DNA of 64,000 nt from Lysinibacillus contaminans (lineage in GTDB: Bacteria; Bacillota; Bacilli; Bacillales_A; Planococcaceae). Made by a program: the position numbers and the translations under genes. A model generated the notes under the pieces. That model was given only the letters and a program-made list of their open reading frames with translations, was not told the DNA's origin and did no database searches. Positions 16,886 through 24,815 of the stretch are shown here, piece by piece (within the stretch, counting starts at the first letter, position 1; each line of letters begins with the position of its first letter). The stretch covers positions 1,364,001 to 1,428,000 of the forward strand of contig NZ_LGRV01000003.1 in the NCBI RefSeq assembly GCF_001278945.1, written 5' to 3'.

Positions 16886-17887
16886 TCATGTCGATTTCCG
16901 CACGATTAATTCAGGCGAATAAAGCATGATTTCTTTGATAGATTCCCCAACACCATCTATCTTTTCCAGTAGCAAATTTGCTGCATTTGTTCCTATTGCA
17001 AAGGCCGGTTGCGCAACGATTGTTAATGGTGGTTGAAAAATCTCTGAATATGGAACTTCATCAATACTAGCAAGTGCAATTTCAGTTGGAATATTCCACC
17101 CTTTTTTATTGATAAATTTCAATGTTTCCAATAAAGTTAAATCATTTCCACAAATCAGAGCGTCTGGTCGTTCTGGTTGCGAAAACATTACTTCGAGCAC
17201 ATCTTGTACATTCCCCATTCTGACTCCCACGTAAAATCCATCAATAACGGGCAATGAAAATTTTTCCAGACCTTTAATAAAACCATTAAGACGCTCAATT
17301 CGTGGAGTAATTTTCATTTCTAAAGAAGAAGTAATGAATGCTAATCTTTTGTATTTTTTCTCATATAGATGCTCAACCAACATTTCAGAAGCTTTTTCAT
17401 TGTCTAACAAAATTGTACTAACACCTGAATCCTTTATTATTCGGTCAACGAAAACTAGCGGATAGTTTTCATTAACCATTTCTTTATAGAGCTCTGCATT
17501 TCCAGCGGTCGGAAAAATGATTAAACCATCTACCTGTTTTGCTCTAAGCATCTCAATGTAATTACGTTCCTTTTGCGGATCATCATCAGCATTGCAAACA
17601 ATGACACTTAAATTCGATCTGTTGCATTCATCTTCTATTGCTCTAATAACCTGAGTTGAAAAGGAATGTAAAATATTAGCAACTATAACACCAACAGTGG
17701 ATGTCTTTTTTTGCTTTAAACTTCTTGCTACTACATTTGGCTTATAATTTAATTCTTCAATTGCTTCTCTAATTCTATCTTTTGTGTCGGCACCCATAAA
17801 TTCGTAGCGTTTATTGATATACTGAGAAACTGTACTCTTTGAAACATTTGCTTTTTTAGCAACATCTGACATTGTAACTGCCTTCAC
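16886..17887 (-). CDS. kdgR: LacI-family repressor of KDG metabolism (KdgR-like)
   Basis: A 333-residue protein with an N-terminal LacI helix-turn-helix (TMSDVAKKANVSKSTVSQ region) and hinge helix (NVVARSLKQKKT). A periplasmic-binding-protein-like effector domain runs from about residue 62 (VGVIVANILHSFS). It heads the operon with kdgK, kdgA and uxuA. A perfect 24-bp palindrome abutting the promoter -10 is the likely autoregulatory operator. KDG or a related acid is the probable inducer, by analogy with Bacillus KdgR. Confidence 0.9.
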   Translation of the reverse strand: MKAVTMSDVAKKANVSKSTVSQYINKRYEFMGADTKDRIREAIEELNYKPNVVARSLKQKKTSTVGVIVANILHSFSTQVIRAIEDECNRSNLSVIVCNADDDPQKERNYIEMLRAKQVDGLIIFPTAGNAELYKEMVNENYPLVFVDRIIKDSGVSTILLDNEKASEMLVEHLYEKKYKRLAFITSSLEMKITPRIERLNGFIKGLEKFSLPVIDGFYVGVRMGNVQDVLEVMFSQPERPDALICGNDLTLLETLKFINKKGWNIPTEIALASIDEVPYSEIFQPPLTIVAQPAFAIGTNAANLLLEKIDGVGESIKEIMLYSPELIVRKST

Positions 17888-17914
17888 GCATTAACACTCC
17901 TATTTTAAAAACCC

Positions 17915-17966
17915 TTTTACTAAACCGGTTTAGTAAAATTATATAGTACAGTTTTACAAACATCAA
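17915..17966 (-). promoter_or_regulatory. kdgR operon promoter and operator
   Basis: On the minus strand, TTGATG (17966-17961), a 17-base spacer and TATAAT (17943-17938) form a sigma-A promoter. Immediately downstream lies a perfect palindrome at 17915-17938 with arms TTTTACTAAACC and GGTTTAGTAAAA and a central CCGG, the layout expected for a LacI-family repressor. It would block initiation at about +1. Confidence 0.8.
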
Positions 17967-18282
17967 TAAGTTTTTAGAAAATTTTAAATAAAGAGTAAAT
18001 AACGTAATAATAGTTAAGTATTTTAAATGACACTTTTTTTACTGAGAAGAGCTTCTGAACTGAATTTTAAATTTAGGTCAAAGCTAACTTTAAAAGGTGC
18101 CTGTTCAAATTTACATATGTATGAAAAATTCGTTTTGCGCATACCTTTCGCTAAGAACTTATCCACGTTTACTAAATTAATTCTTGTAAAAAAGTATAAG
18201 GTACTCATTGTTTCGAGACCATAATAACAAACAGTTCTAAAGACATTGATGTATTAAGGTTTTATATATTCTCAGACAATAT

Positions 18283-18319
18283 AAAAAGAGTTAAATCTAT
18301 TAATGATTTAACTCTTTTT
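18283..18319 (-). terminator. Terminator downstream of hmoA
   Basis: AAAAAGAGTTAAATC (18283-18297) pairs with GATTTAACTCTTTTT (18305-18319). It gives a T-run on either strand. It ends the operon at 18400-19754. The interval 17970-18282 contains no convincing gene; 18205-18290 is one member of a repeated sequence described in the findings. Confidence 0.75.
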
Positions 18320-18399
18320 ACGTAATAGGAATATTCACTTTCAGATTGTATTTATCTTAAATCTAGAGTAATCCGTATGCTCTATACTCTCAGTAAACT

Positions 18400-18732
18400 T
18401 TATTCAACAACCGTATAACTACCATGCTCCATAGCAATTACATAGTCAGGCTTTGGTGGTTTGCCACCGTGTTCTTTAATCTTATTTTTATGACCCGCGA
18501 TATGCTCTGGGCTCTTTTCCCATGCTTTCCATGCCTCTTCTGATTCCCAACGAACAATCATCACTACTTCTTCTTCACCACGACGAACATTTTTCTGTAG
18601 TAATTCACGTCCAATGAAACCTTCACGTTGCTCGATTAAAGAGGGCCCCTGATCTGGCTTCTTCTTAAAACGCTCAATAATTTTATCAGCATTTCCTTCA
18701 GTTACTGTCCATTTACGAATTTGTACGAACAT
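18400..18732 (-). CDS. hmoA: Heme-degrading monooxygenase HmoA-like (ABM/IsdG fold)
   Basis: About 110 residues, starting at the second of two close ATGs (MFVQIRKWTV), which is seven bases from GGAGG; the first ATG abuts the ribosome site. It is a single antibiotic-biosynthesis-monooxygenase domain. VVMIVRWESEEAWKAWEKSPEH, given here as two halves VVMIVRWESE and EAWKAWEKSPEH, matches the conserved strand-helix carrying the Trp and the heme-ligand His of HmoA/IsdG proteins. It would open heme and release iron in the cytosol. It ends the operon with the O-methyltransferase and the His/Arg-rich protein. A decayed copy lies at 2675. Confidence 0.85.
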   Translation of the reverse strand: MFVQIRKWTVTEGNADKIIERFKKKPDQGPSLIEQREGFIGRELLQKNVRRGEEEVVMIVRWESEEAWKAWEKSPEHIAGHKNKIKEHGGKPPKPDYVIAMEHGSYTVVE

Positions 18733-18790
18733 TTTCATTCCTCCATTTAAAGTTAATCTCTATACTCTCTTTTTCTCAAAACGTTTTTCG

Positions 18791-19426
18791 CTATTTTACT
18801 TTTGAAACTGTCATGCCATCGCCAAGTGGAAGTAGCATCGAATCTAATCGAGGATGCTTCGCAACGATAGCATTATATTGCTTCATGATTTCAGTGTAAC
18901 GTTTGGGTTTCATCGTGTCATCAACGACAGTACCATCCGCAAGTACATTATCTGAAACAATGAGCGCTCCTGGTACCGCCAACTGAATACAATAATCTAA
19001 GTAGCTTTCATAGCTTCCTTTATCAGCATCGATAAAGAAGAAATCAAATGTTTTCCCCTGCACTACTAGTTTTTGAAGATTATCAATTGCTGGACCTATC
19101 ATATAAGAAACTTGCTCGCCAAATCCCGCTTTTGTCACATTCTCTTTCGCTAATGTCGCATAACTTTCTTCTAATTCAAGTGAAGTTAATGTACCAATTT
19201 CACCAAATCCTCTTGCTAAACAAATACCACTATACCCACCAAGCGCACCAATCTCTAAAACATTTTTGGCTTTTGCAATCGATACTAGCATCGTTAGTAA
19301 TTTCCCAGATGAAGGGGAAACTGAAAAAGTAGGCATTCCATGATCTCTTATAGAGTGTAGTACCCCCTCTAAAAGTAGATCCTCTTGATCAAATAATTCA
19401 TCAATATAATTATTTAGTTTCTGCAT
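18791..19426 (-). CDS. Class I SAM-dependent O-methyltransferase (YrrM/CCoAOMT-like)
   Basis: About 211 residues from an ATG eight bases after GAGGG; the upstream ATG pair lies inside the previous gene. SAM motifs are VLEIGALGGYSGICLA and LTSLELEESYA, with the metal-site acidic segment FDFFFIDADKGSY and SDNVLADGTV. This family methylates catechol-type or other hydroxyls using Mg2+. Substrate is unknown. It overlaps the upstream His/Arg-rich gene by 17 bases, which implies translational coupling. Confidence 0.88.
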   Translation of the reverse strand: MQKLNNYIDELFDQEDLLLEGVLHSIRDHGMPTFSVSPSSGKLLTMLVSIAKAKNVLEIGALGGYSGICLARGFGEIGTLTSLELEESYATLAKENVTKAGFGEQVSYMIGPAIDNLQKLVVQGKTFDFFFIDADKGSYESYLDYCIQLAVPGALIVSDNVLADGTVVDDTMKPKRYTEIMKQYNAIVAKHPRLDSMLLPLGDGMTVSKVK

Positions 19427-19754
19427 CGTTTGAACCCTCATCACGAACGACTTCTTGCACCGTTTCTTCTACTTCAAATAGTTCAAATAAATTTGCAAAC
19501 TCATCCATAAGCGCTTCAACCGCCTTTAATTCCCCCACTAAAATGGGATTAATGGATTGTAATTCAGGTGTTTCTAACTGTTTCTTTAATGAGTTAGACT
19601 TCGTATTCATCATTTCATAAAAAGCAAGCGCTCTTCCTCGTCGAAATGTTTTTGCACCATGTCTTTTTTCTTCATTTTCACCTCTTCGACGTCCACCACG
19701 ATGATGTTCGTCACGATGACCATGTCTTCCTCGATGTTCTGATTCACTTCTCAT
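19410..19754 (-). CDS. Small His/Arg/Gly-rich protein of unknown function
   Basis: About 114 residues from the ATG at 19752-19754, seven bases after AAGGGG. The first 35 residues are packed with His, Arg, Gly and Glu (HRGRHGHRDEHHRGGRRR), a possible metal-, heme- or nucleic-acid-binding tail. The rest is a helical, charged domain (AKTFRRGRALAFYEMM, SINPILVGELKAVEALM) ending in an acidic tail. I do not recognise a named family; a small regulator is possible. It leads the operon with an O-methyltransferase and HmoA, and GTATAC boxes occupy its promoter. Confidence 0.75.
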   Translation of the reverse strand: MRSESEHRGRHGHRDEHHRGGRRRGENEEKRHGAKTFRRGRALAFYEMMNTKSNSLKKQLETPELQSINPILVGELKAVEALMDEFANLFELFEVEETVQEVVRDEGSNDAETK

Positions 19755-19769
19755 ATTAGCACCCCTTAT

Positions 19770-19813
19770 GTATACATTCGTATACGTTTTTATCATTGTA
19801 TACAAATGCATAC
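19770..19813 (-). promoter_or_regulatory. Paired GTATAC operator boxes
   Basis: GTATAC occurs at 19770-19775, 19780-19785 and 19798-19803, with GCATAC at 19808-19813. They form two GTATAC-N4-GTATAC type units, 28 bp apart from start to start. They lie 16-60 bp upstream of the His/Arg-rich gene. This looks like a tandem repressor site; the cognate regulator is unknown. Confidence 0.6.
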
Positions 19814-19973
19814 ACACTGTCAATGAAATGCTTGGAAATTTATTGTATAAAACTTTCATGGGCACCGTGCTCACAAACGATGCAAGTAAATTTTTCGAAA
19901 TATAGAAATACACTTCAAGAAATCTTCGAAACTTTAATGTAGTAATATTTTGTAGAGTTTTAAACAATACAAA

Positions 19974-20010
19974 AAGATGCTGACTGCAAAATACAGACAG
20001 CACCATCTTT
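19974..20010 (-). terminator. Terminator of the OYE gene at 20052
   Basis: AAAGATGCTG (19974-19983) pairs with CAGCACCATCTTT (19998-20010), with a one-base bulge and an inner CTG/CAG pair. On the minus strand it is followed by TTTTTGTATTG. Confidence 0.7.
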
Positions 20011-20051
20011 AAGTTACCTCAGATTTTTTTAAAAATGTCCTTTACATGTGA

Positions 20052-21122
20052 TTAAACCAAAATAGAAAAATCACCGATAAACGGTTTAAGTTCATTACCT
20101 TCTACCACTCGCTTTGGCCAATCTGGATTCGCTAAAGCCCCTTTGCCAAGGGCTATTAAATCCGCTTCTTCATTCAACAATAAGGTTTCCCCTTTTTTAG
20201 GGTCTTCCAATTTCCCACAAGCTATCACAGGTATCCCTGAATATTTTTTAGCCAATGAAGCGAGTGTAGGCCCAACATTGTTGAAAGCAGGCAGAGTTGC
20301 GTCATACTCATTAAGGTGGATATAGTCTACACCCGCCTTACCAATACTACTGAAAATAACTTCAGCATCTTTTTCACCATTCATCCATTTGTGATAATAA
20401 TTATTCCCTTTTGATTGGGAGAGACGAATCCCGACAACAAAGTCCGAACCAACAACATCACGAATAGCTTGAATCACTTCGATTGGAAAACGTAATCTCC
20501 TCTCAACCGAACCGCCATATTCATCTGTTCGTTGATTTGTATAATCCGTTAAAAACTGGTCAAGTAGATATCCATTCGCCCCATGAATTTCCACACCGTC
20601 GAATCCTGCTTGCTTTGCACGTAGAGCGGAGTTGGCAAAGCTTTTAACCACCTCATTCATTTCTTCTTTGCTCATTTCTTTAGGAACAGGAAATTCACCC
20701 GTTCCCCCATAGGAAGCCAAATCAGTATTTGTTATAGGTTTAATAGCTGAAGGCGCAATCGTTTCATTTACATAGCGATTTCCTTGGGATAACGCACCAG
20801 AATGCAGCAGCTGGCAAATGATTTTACTTCCATGCAGATGGACAGCGTTTGTCACCTTATTCCATGCTTGAACTTGATCCTCATTCACTATTCCAGGCTG
20901 ATTTAAGTATGCTTGGCTGTATGACTCATCTATGTATGTTCCTTCTGTAATAAGTAAGCCGAATTTCCCCTTAGCAAAGTTAGCATAATAGCGATTCATT
21001 ATCTCTGTAGCGAGTCCATCTTCACTTGCAATCATTCTTGTCATTGGCGATAAGACGATACGATTATTTAATCGTAGGCTGTTCAGATGAAAGTTTGTAA
21101 ATAAGTTTTGAAACTGTACCAT
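20052..21122 (-). CDS. NADH:flavin oxidoreductase, Old Yellow Enzyme family
   Basis: About 356 residues; the ATG at 21122 sits at normal distance from AGGAG, unlike an ATG nine bases earlier. It is an FMN-binding TIM barrel with LNNRIVLSPMTR at the N-terminus, FDGVEIHGANGYLLDQFL (substrate/FMN His-Asn pair; quoted as IHGANGYLLDQF) and EYGGSVERRLRFP. It reduces activated C=C bonds of electrophiles with NAD(P)H. It follows an SDR whose promoter has a MarR-type operator, so it may belong to an electrophile or quinone response. Confidence 0.92.
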   Translation of the reverse strand: MVQFQNLFTNFHLNSLRLNNRIVLSPMTRMIASEDGLATEIMNRYYANFAKGKFGLLITEGTYIDESYSQAYLNQPGIVNEDQVQAWNKVTNAVHLHGSKIICQLLHSGALSQGNRYVNETIAPSAIKPITNTDLASYGGTGEFPVPKEMSKEEMNEVVKSFANSALRAKQAGFDGVEIHGANGYLLDQFLTDYTNQRTDEYGGSVERRLRFPIEVIQAIRDVVGSDFVVGIRLSQSKGNNYYHKWMNGEKDAEVIFSSIGKAGVDYIHLNEYDATLPAFNNVGPTLASLAKKYSGIPVIACGKLEDPKKGETLLLNEEADLIALGKGALANPDWPKRVVEGNELKPFIGDFSILV

Positions 21123-21168
21123 TGTAGTCATCTCCTATAAACTCTATTCTCAAGTACTGGTTAGAAAA

Positions 21169-21198
21169 AAATAGACGACAAACAATCATCGTCTATTT
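21169..21198 (-). terminator. Terminator of the SDR gene at 21239
   Basis: AAATAGACGA (21169-21178) pairs perfectly with TCGTCTATTT (21189-21198); T-rich sequence follows on the minus strand. Confidence 0.75.
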
Positions 21199-21238
21199 TG
21201 GATTGTAGGTGAACTTTAATAGGCTTACCTACTTGTCA

Positions 21239-21916
21239 TTACGGTTTTACTACTTCACCGCTTTTTTCCATTGAAGAGGCAGCTGCCAACTCAATTAAAG
21301 TAGCTACAATTTCAGCAGGATCTTTTTCTCCACTCGGATTTCCTTCTGAAATAACATTAATAGGATCAAATAAATTCACTTGTATCCCATTGTCTTTTTC
21401 TTCGGCTGCTACGGTTTTCATTAGCGCCTCTACTCCCGCTTTACTTGCAGAATAAGCACCAAATCCATTCATATAAAAATTAGCCATACCAGAAGTTACT
21501 GATAGAACTTTACCATTTCCACTTTTACGTAACGCTGGTAAAAAAGCCTTTGTAGCTAAAAACTGACTTGTAAGATTTAGATCCATCATTTGCTTCCATT
21601 GCTCTATAGTTAGTTCACTTATTGAATTCATCGCGGATACCCCACCTGCATTATTCACAAGAATATCCAACTTCCCATCAGTACTGTTAAGTAACTTGTC
21701 GCGAAGAGCATTAACTGCTGTCTCGTCTGTCAAATCAGCGGGAATGACAATCGCTTTCCCTTCGCCAATTTCTCTCTCGACTTCACGTAGCTTTTCCTCT
21801 CTTCTCCCATTAAGCACAACAGTCGCACCTTCTTTTGCAAAAGCAATTGCAATTGCACGCCCCAATCCTGTTCCAGCACCCGTAACAAGCGCTACACGAT
21901 TAGTTAATTTCCCCAT
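21239..21916 (-). CDS. Short-chain dehydrogenase/reductase
   Basis: A 225-residue classical SDR with TGAGTGLG for the cofactor, NNAG, a Ser in SVTSGMA and YSASK. Arg in LNGRREEK after the second strand favours NADP(H). The C-terminus is shorter than the usual 245-250 residues, lacking the common final VDGG segment, so the last strand may differ. Substrate unknown. ATTAG-N4-CTAAT in its promoter links it to the neighbouring MarR regulators. Confidence 0.88.
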   Translation of the reverse strand: MGKLTNRVALVTGAGTGLGRAIAIAFAKEGATVVLNGRREEKLREVEREIGEGKAIVIPADLTDETAVNALRDKLLNSTDGKLDILVNNAGGVSAMNSISELTIEQWKQMMDLNLTSQFLATKAFLPALRKSGNGKVLSVTSGMANFYMNGFGAYSASKAGVEALMKTVAAEEKDNGIQVNLFDPINVISEGNPSGEKDPAEIVATLIELAAASSMEKSGEVVKP

Positions 21917-22025
21917 ACGTCATTCTCCCCTTTAAACGTTTTATACGAAAAAAAATAAGCACCAGTCTTTCACCTTTTTCGGAGCCATTAAAGCAGTAAA
22001 TATGTAAACCATCTTCCCATAGATA

Positions 22026-22039
22026 ATTAGCATACTAAT
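22026..22039 (-). promoter_or_regulatory. MarR-type operator in the SDR promoter
   Basis: ATTAG (22026-22030) and CTAAT (22035-22039) are inverted around four bases. The same half-site recurs at 22516, 24331 and 24804, in front of both MarR genes and the efflux gene. Confidence 0.55.
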
Positions 22040-22074
22040 GATATATCGATAATGAGTTCGAGACTAAGATATGA

Positions 22075-22491
22075 TTAAGTGAGATTTTGGAGCATCTGTT
22101 GCAAAATACGTCTTACTAAGAATAATTCATCCTGTTGAATCCCCTGCAACAATTTTTCTTGCTGCTTGTTCCAAATTTCAGAAACAGGAGCTTGAATTTC
22201 ACGACCTCTTTCAGTCAAATATACTCTACTAATTCGGGCATCATGTTTGTCCCGACTTCGTTGAACTAAACCATAGTCTTCTAGTTTTTTAACCATATTG
22301 CTCACAGTTGGGGGCTCACAGCTTATCCGCTCACTTAATTGAACCTGAGTAATACCATCTTCTTTCCAAAGCTGGCATAATGCGCGATCCTGACCAACAT
22401 GGATATTAATATCTCGTAGTGCATCAGAGTAATCTTTTCTCATTTTTGCCCCTATTTTCACTAGCTGTTCTTGAACATCGTCTTCAACCAT
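22075..22491 (-). CDS. MarR-family transcriptional regulator (first of two paralogues)
   Basis: A 138-residue protein starting MVEDDVQEQL behind GGAGG. The winged helix contains GITQVQLSERISCEPPTVS and a wing with RSRDKHDARISRVYLT, where DxR is the family signature. The second copy at 24361 shares most of the domain (SAKMRKDYADSLREVNIYVGQD versus GAKMRKDYSDALRDINIHVGQD, differences being conservative; each quoted only for its first 20 residues in comparison). It probably represses its own gene and the SDR through ATTAGC-type boxes. Confidence 0.9.
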   Translation of the reverse strand: MVEDDVQEQLVKIGAKMRKDYSDALRDINIHVGQDRALCQLWKEDGITQVQLSERISCEPPTVSNMVKKLEDYGLVQRSRDKHDARISRVYLTERGREIQAPVSEIWNKQQEKLLQGIQQDELFLVRRILQQMLQNLT

Positions 22492-22515
22492 ATATTCCTT
22501 ACCTCCACGAAAATC

Positions 22516-22542
22516 ATTAGCAAGCTAATCTTAGCAAATTAG
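22516..22542 (-). promoter_or_regulatory. MarR-type operator upstream of the first MarR gene
   Basis: ATTAGCAAGCTAAT (22516-22529) is an inverted repeat with centre AA; a partial second site, CTTAGCAAATTAG, follows at 22530-22542. It lies 25 bp upstream of the start codon and indicates autoregulation. Confidence 0.65.
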
Positions 22543-22725
22543 TGCTTCAACGTCAAAATAAATAGTCTAATATTTCACAATCATCCGTCATCTAGGTCGT
22601 TATATTTAGTAAAGGGTGTCTCAAAGATACTTTGAAGACACCAACTTTCCTGTTTTCAACTAGTGCAGTTTAGTTTTGGATACCTGTGCACTGTAATGTT
22701 AAGATTATAAATTGCAACTGTATAT

Positions 22726-22763
22726 AGTAAAAGAGTCATAACAGTAGTTATGACTCTTTTACT
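22726..22763 (-). terminator. Strong terminator of the DHA2 efflux gene
   Basis: AGTAAAAGAGTCATAAC (22726-22742) pairs perfectly with GTTATGACTCTTTTACT (22747-22763) around four bases. A second stem, GGTGTCT...AGACACC, lies at about 22616-22642, further downstream. Confidence 0.85.
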
Positions 22764-22794
22764 TTCATTTTCGTCTGAGTGAATTGTTCGTTAT

Positions 22795-24294
22795 TTATTG
22801 TTGCACAGGGATATTACGGTTTACCTCTACCAACAACTTTTTATTTTTTTTCTTCGTAATCGAAATTGCTAGCAAAATCATGGCAATTAGACTAATAACT
22901 GCAAATGTCGAAGCTGCTAAGAAGGCAAAATTAATACCGTGTAGTAATCCATCACCCGAAATAACACTTAACTGCTCGGGTGTGGGATTTCCTCCTGCCG
23001 TGTTTTTAACTTCTTGTGACACGAATAACTTCGTTTGGGTCGCCATAATGGTCGTCATGACTGCCGCTCCAATTGCTCCTGAAATGGCCAGCATCGTATT
23101 TTGCATAGCTGAACCATGTCCGTGTAGTTTACCTGGTAATGCATTTAAGCCAACAGTCGCAATAGGCATCGTTAAGAAAGTGAGTCCAATTGACCGAACA
23201 ATATAAATAAATGATAGAAATACGATTCCAGTCGTATAAGTCAAATTAGTGTATACCAAGGTCGTTCCTACAAGTACAACTGTGCCGAAAAGCCCCATCC
23301 ACTTGATGCCGTATCGATCAAACATTTTTCCAGCAATCGGTGACATAATCGCCATGGCAATGCTTCCTGGTAAAAGAAACAAACCTGATTCTAATGCAGT
23401 CATTCCACGATTACTTTGTAAATAAATCGGGATTAATATCATTGCTGCATACGTAACTCCATTTACGAAGAAACTAATGATGATAGAAAATGTGAATTCA
23501 ACTGATTTAAATATTTTCAAATCAATGAGCGGTTTTTCTGTAGTCAGTTGTCGAATGACAAATAATATGAGCGAGATAACCCCTACAGTTATAGAGAGTA
23601 TGACAATTAAACTGTCCCAACCTTCTTTTCCTGCGCTACCGAATCCGTATAAAATCCCCCCGAAACCGAAAGTTGAAGCAATAACTCCCAAGATATCTAG
23701 TTTAGCTGGCTGTGGCTCTGATACATTTTTCAGCACAAAGAATGCAGCAATTAAGGCAGTAAGAGAAAATGGTAAAATTGCAAAAAAGATAAAGCGCCAT
23801 GATAGAGTAGTAATTAATAGACCTGAAAGCGTTGGACCTACTGCTGGCGCAAACATAATCGCAACCCCAACAATCCCCATTGCAGCACCGCGCTTATCTA
23901 TTGGGAAAAGTCTGAACACAACACTAATTAATAATGGCATTACAATGCCTGCCCCAATTGCTTGTACAACGCGTCCAGATAAAAGAATAGCAAAGCTTGG
24001 TGCAACCCCACAAATTAAAGTACCAATTGAAAAAACAATCATCGATGCGAAAAAGAGTTGACGTGTTGAAAAACGAGCCATTAAAAATGCCGTTATCGGA
24101 ATGAAAATACCATTTACCAACATATACAATGTAATCAGCCATTGCGTAGTTGCAGTAGACACTTTAAATTCCTCTGATAATGTTGGTAATGCAACGTTTA
24201 GTACCGTTTGATTTAAAATTGCCGCAATCGCCCCAATTAACAGTACTGTTAAAATCGGTCCGGTTTTAAACTTATTTGTTTCTTGATTTATCAA
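22795..24294 (-). CDS. DHA2-family (14-TM) multidrug efflux MFS transporter
   Basis: A 499-residue protein with a TTG start behind AAGGAG. About 14 hydrophobic helices are present. Motifs LNQTVLNVALPTLSEEF near helix 1 (DHA2 motif D1 region) and GRVVQAIGAGIVMPLL (motif B) identify the EmrB/QacA/LmrB group. It should export drugs or toxic organics using the proton gradient. The MarR gene 66 bp upstream, with an operator between them, is the arrangement of B. subtilis mdtR-mdtP, though specific orthology is not proved. Confidence 0.92.
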   Translation of the reverse strand: MINQETNKFKTGPILTVLLIGAIAAILNQTVLNVALPTLSEEFKVSTATTQWLITLYMLVNGIFIPITAFLMARFSTRQLFFASMIVFSIGTLICGVAPSFAILLSGRVVQAIGAGIVMPLLISVVFRLFPIDKRGAAMGIVGVAIMFAPAVGPTLSGLLITTLSWRFIFFAILPFSLTALIAAFFVLKNVSEPQPAKLDILGVIASTFGFGGILYGFGSAGKEGWDSLIVILSITVGVISLILFVIRQLTTEKPLIDLKIFKSVEFTFSIIISFFVNGVTYAAMILIPIYLQSNRGMTALESGLFLLPGSIAMAIMSPIAGKMFDRYGIKWMGLFGTVVLVGTTLVYTNLTYTTGIVFLSFIYIVRSIGLTFLTMPIATVGLNALPGKLHGHGSAMQNTMLAISGAIGAAVMTTIMATQTKLFVSQEVKNTAGGNPTPEQLSVISGDGLLHGINFAFLAASTFAVISLIAMILLAISITKKKNKKLLVEVNRNIPVQQ

Positions 24295-24330
24295 TTAAAC
24301 AAGCTCCTTTTTCATATGTATATTTTTTAT

Positions 24331-24342
24331 TTAGCAGGCTAA
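24331..24342 (-). promoter_or_regulatory. MarR-type operator between MarR2 and the efflux gene
   Basis: TTAGCAGGCTAA is a perfect 12-bp inverted repeat with centre AG. Its location between the regulator stop and the pump start suggests that the pump also has its own repressed promoter. Confidence 0.65.
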
Positions 24343-24360
24343 GTAAATGTTTAAAAAAAA

Positions 24361-24780
24361 TCATATCTTTAAATTGTTATCGATTTGTAGAAGGAGACGT
24401 TTCAGCGTTAACCGATCCTCTTCACTAATCCCATTCAACATTTTTTTTTGATGATTTCTCCATATCTCCTCAATTGGGTATTCAAGTGCACTTCCTTTCT
24501 CCGTTAAAAAAACTCTTGTTACACGTGCATCCGAAGCATCTTTCTTTCTAGTCACGAGCCCATACGCTTCTAGTTTTTTTACCATGTTTGTTAAGGTCGG
24601 TGGTTCACAGCCCATTAGTTCACTCAACTCGGTTTGGGTAGCTCCATCTTTCCTCCACAATTGCCAAAGCAGATGGTCTTGCCCAACGTAGATATTAACC
24701 TCTCTTAACGAGTCCGCGTAATCCTTTCTCATTTTCGCAGACGTTTTCGCAAACAAGATCCGAATTTCTTCTTCCATCAT
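24361..24780 (-). CDS. MarR-family transcriptional regulator (second paralogue), regulator of the efflux pump
   Basis: About 139 residues from the ATG pair nine bases after AAGGA; an upstream TTG in frame is less likely. The winged helix is GATQTELSELMGCEPPTLTN and the wing RKKDASDARVTRVFLT. It is clearly paralogous to the protein at 22075. Both share the start MRKDYADSLREVN-like helix, so the pair arose by duplication around the pump. It should release DNA on binding a toxic ligand and derepress the pump. Confidence 0.9.
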   Translation of the reverse strand: MMEEEIRILFAKTSAKMRKDYADSLREVNIYVGQDHLLWQLWRKDGATQTELSELMGCEPPTLTNMVKKLEAYGLVTRKKDASDARVTRVFLTEKGSALEYPIEEIWRNHQKKMLNGISEEDRLTLKRLLLQIDNNLKI

Positions 24781-24803
24781 AGTCTCAATCCTTTGCAAAT
24801 TAC

Positions 24804-24815
24804 TTAGCCTGCTAA
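24804..24815 (-). promoter_or_regulatory. MarR-type operator upstream of the second MarR gene
   Basis: TTAGCCTGCTAA is a perfect 12-bp inverted repeat, 24 bp upstream of the ATG. It is the same motif as at 24331 and 22516. Confidence 0.65.

Noticed and set aside
18023..18224. Overlapping short ORFs on both strands upstream of hmoA's terminator
   Set aside because: No ribosome sites and no protein-like composition; the region contains the repeated 3' sequence instead.
23477..24061. 194-codon plus-strand frame opposite the efflux gene
   Set aside because: It is an antisense shadow of a clear membrane-transporter gene, low in complexity and without a ribosome site.
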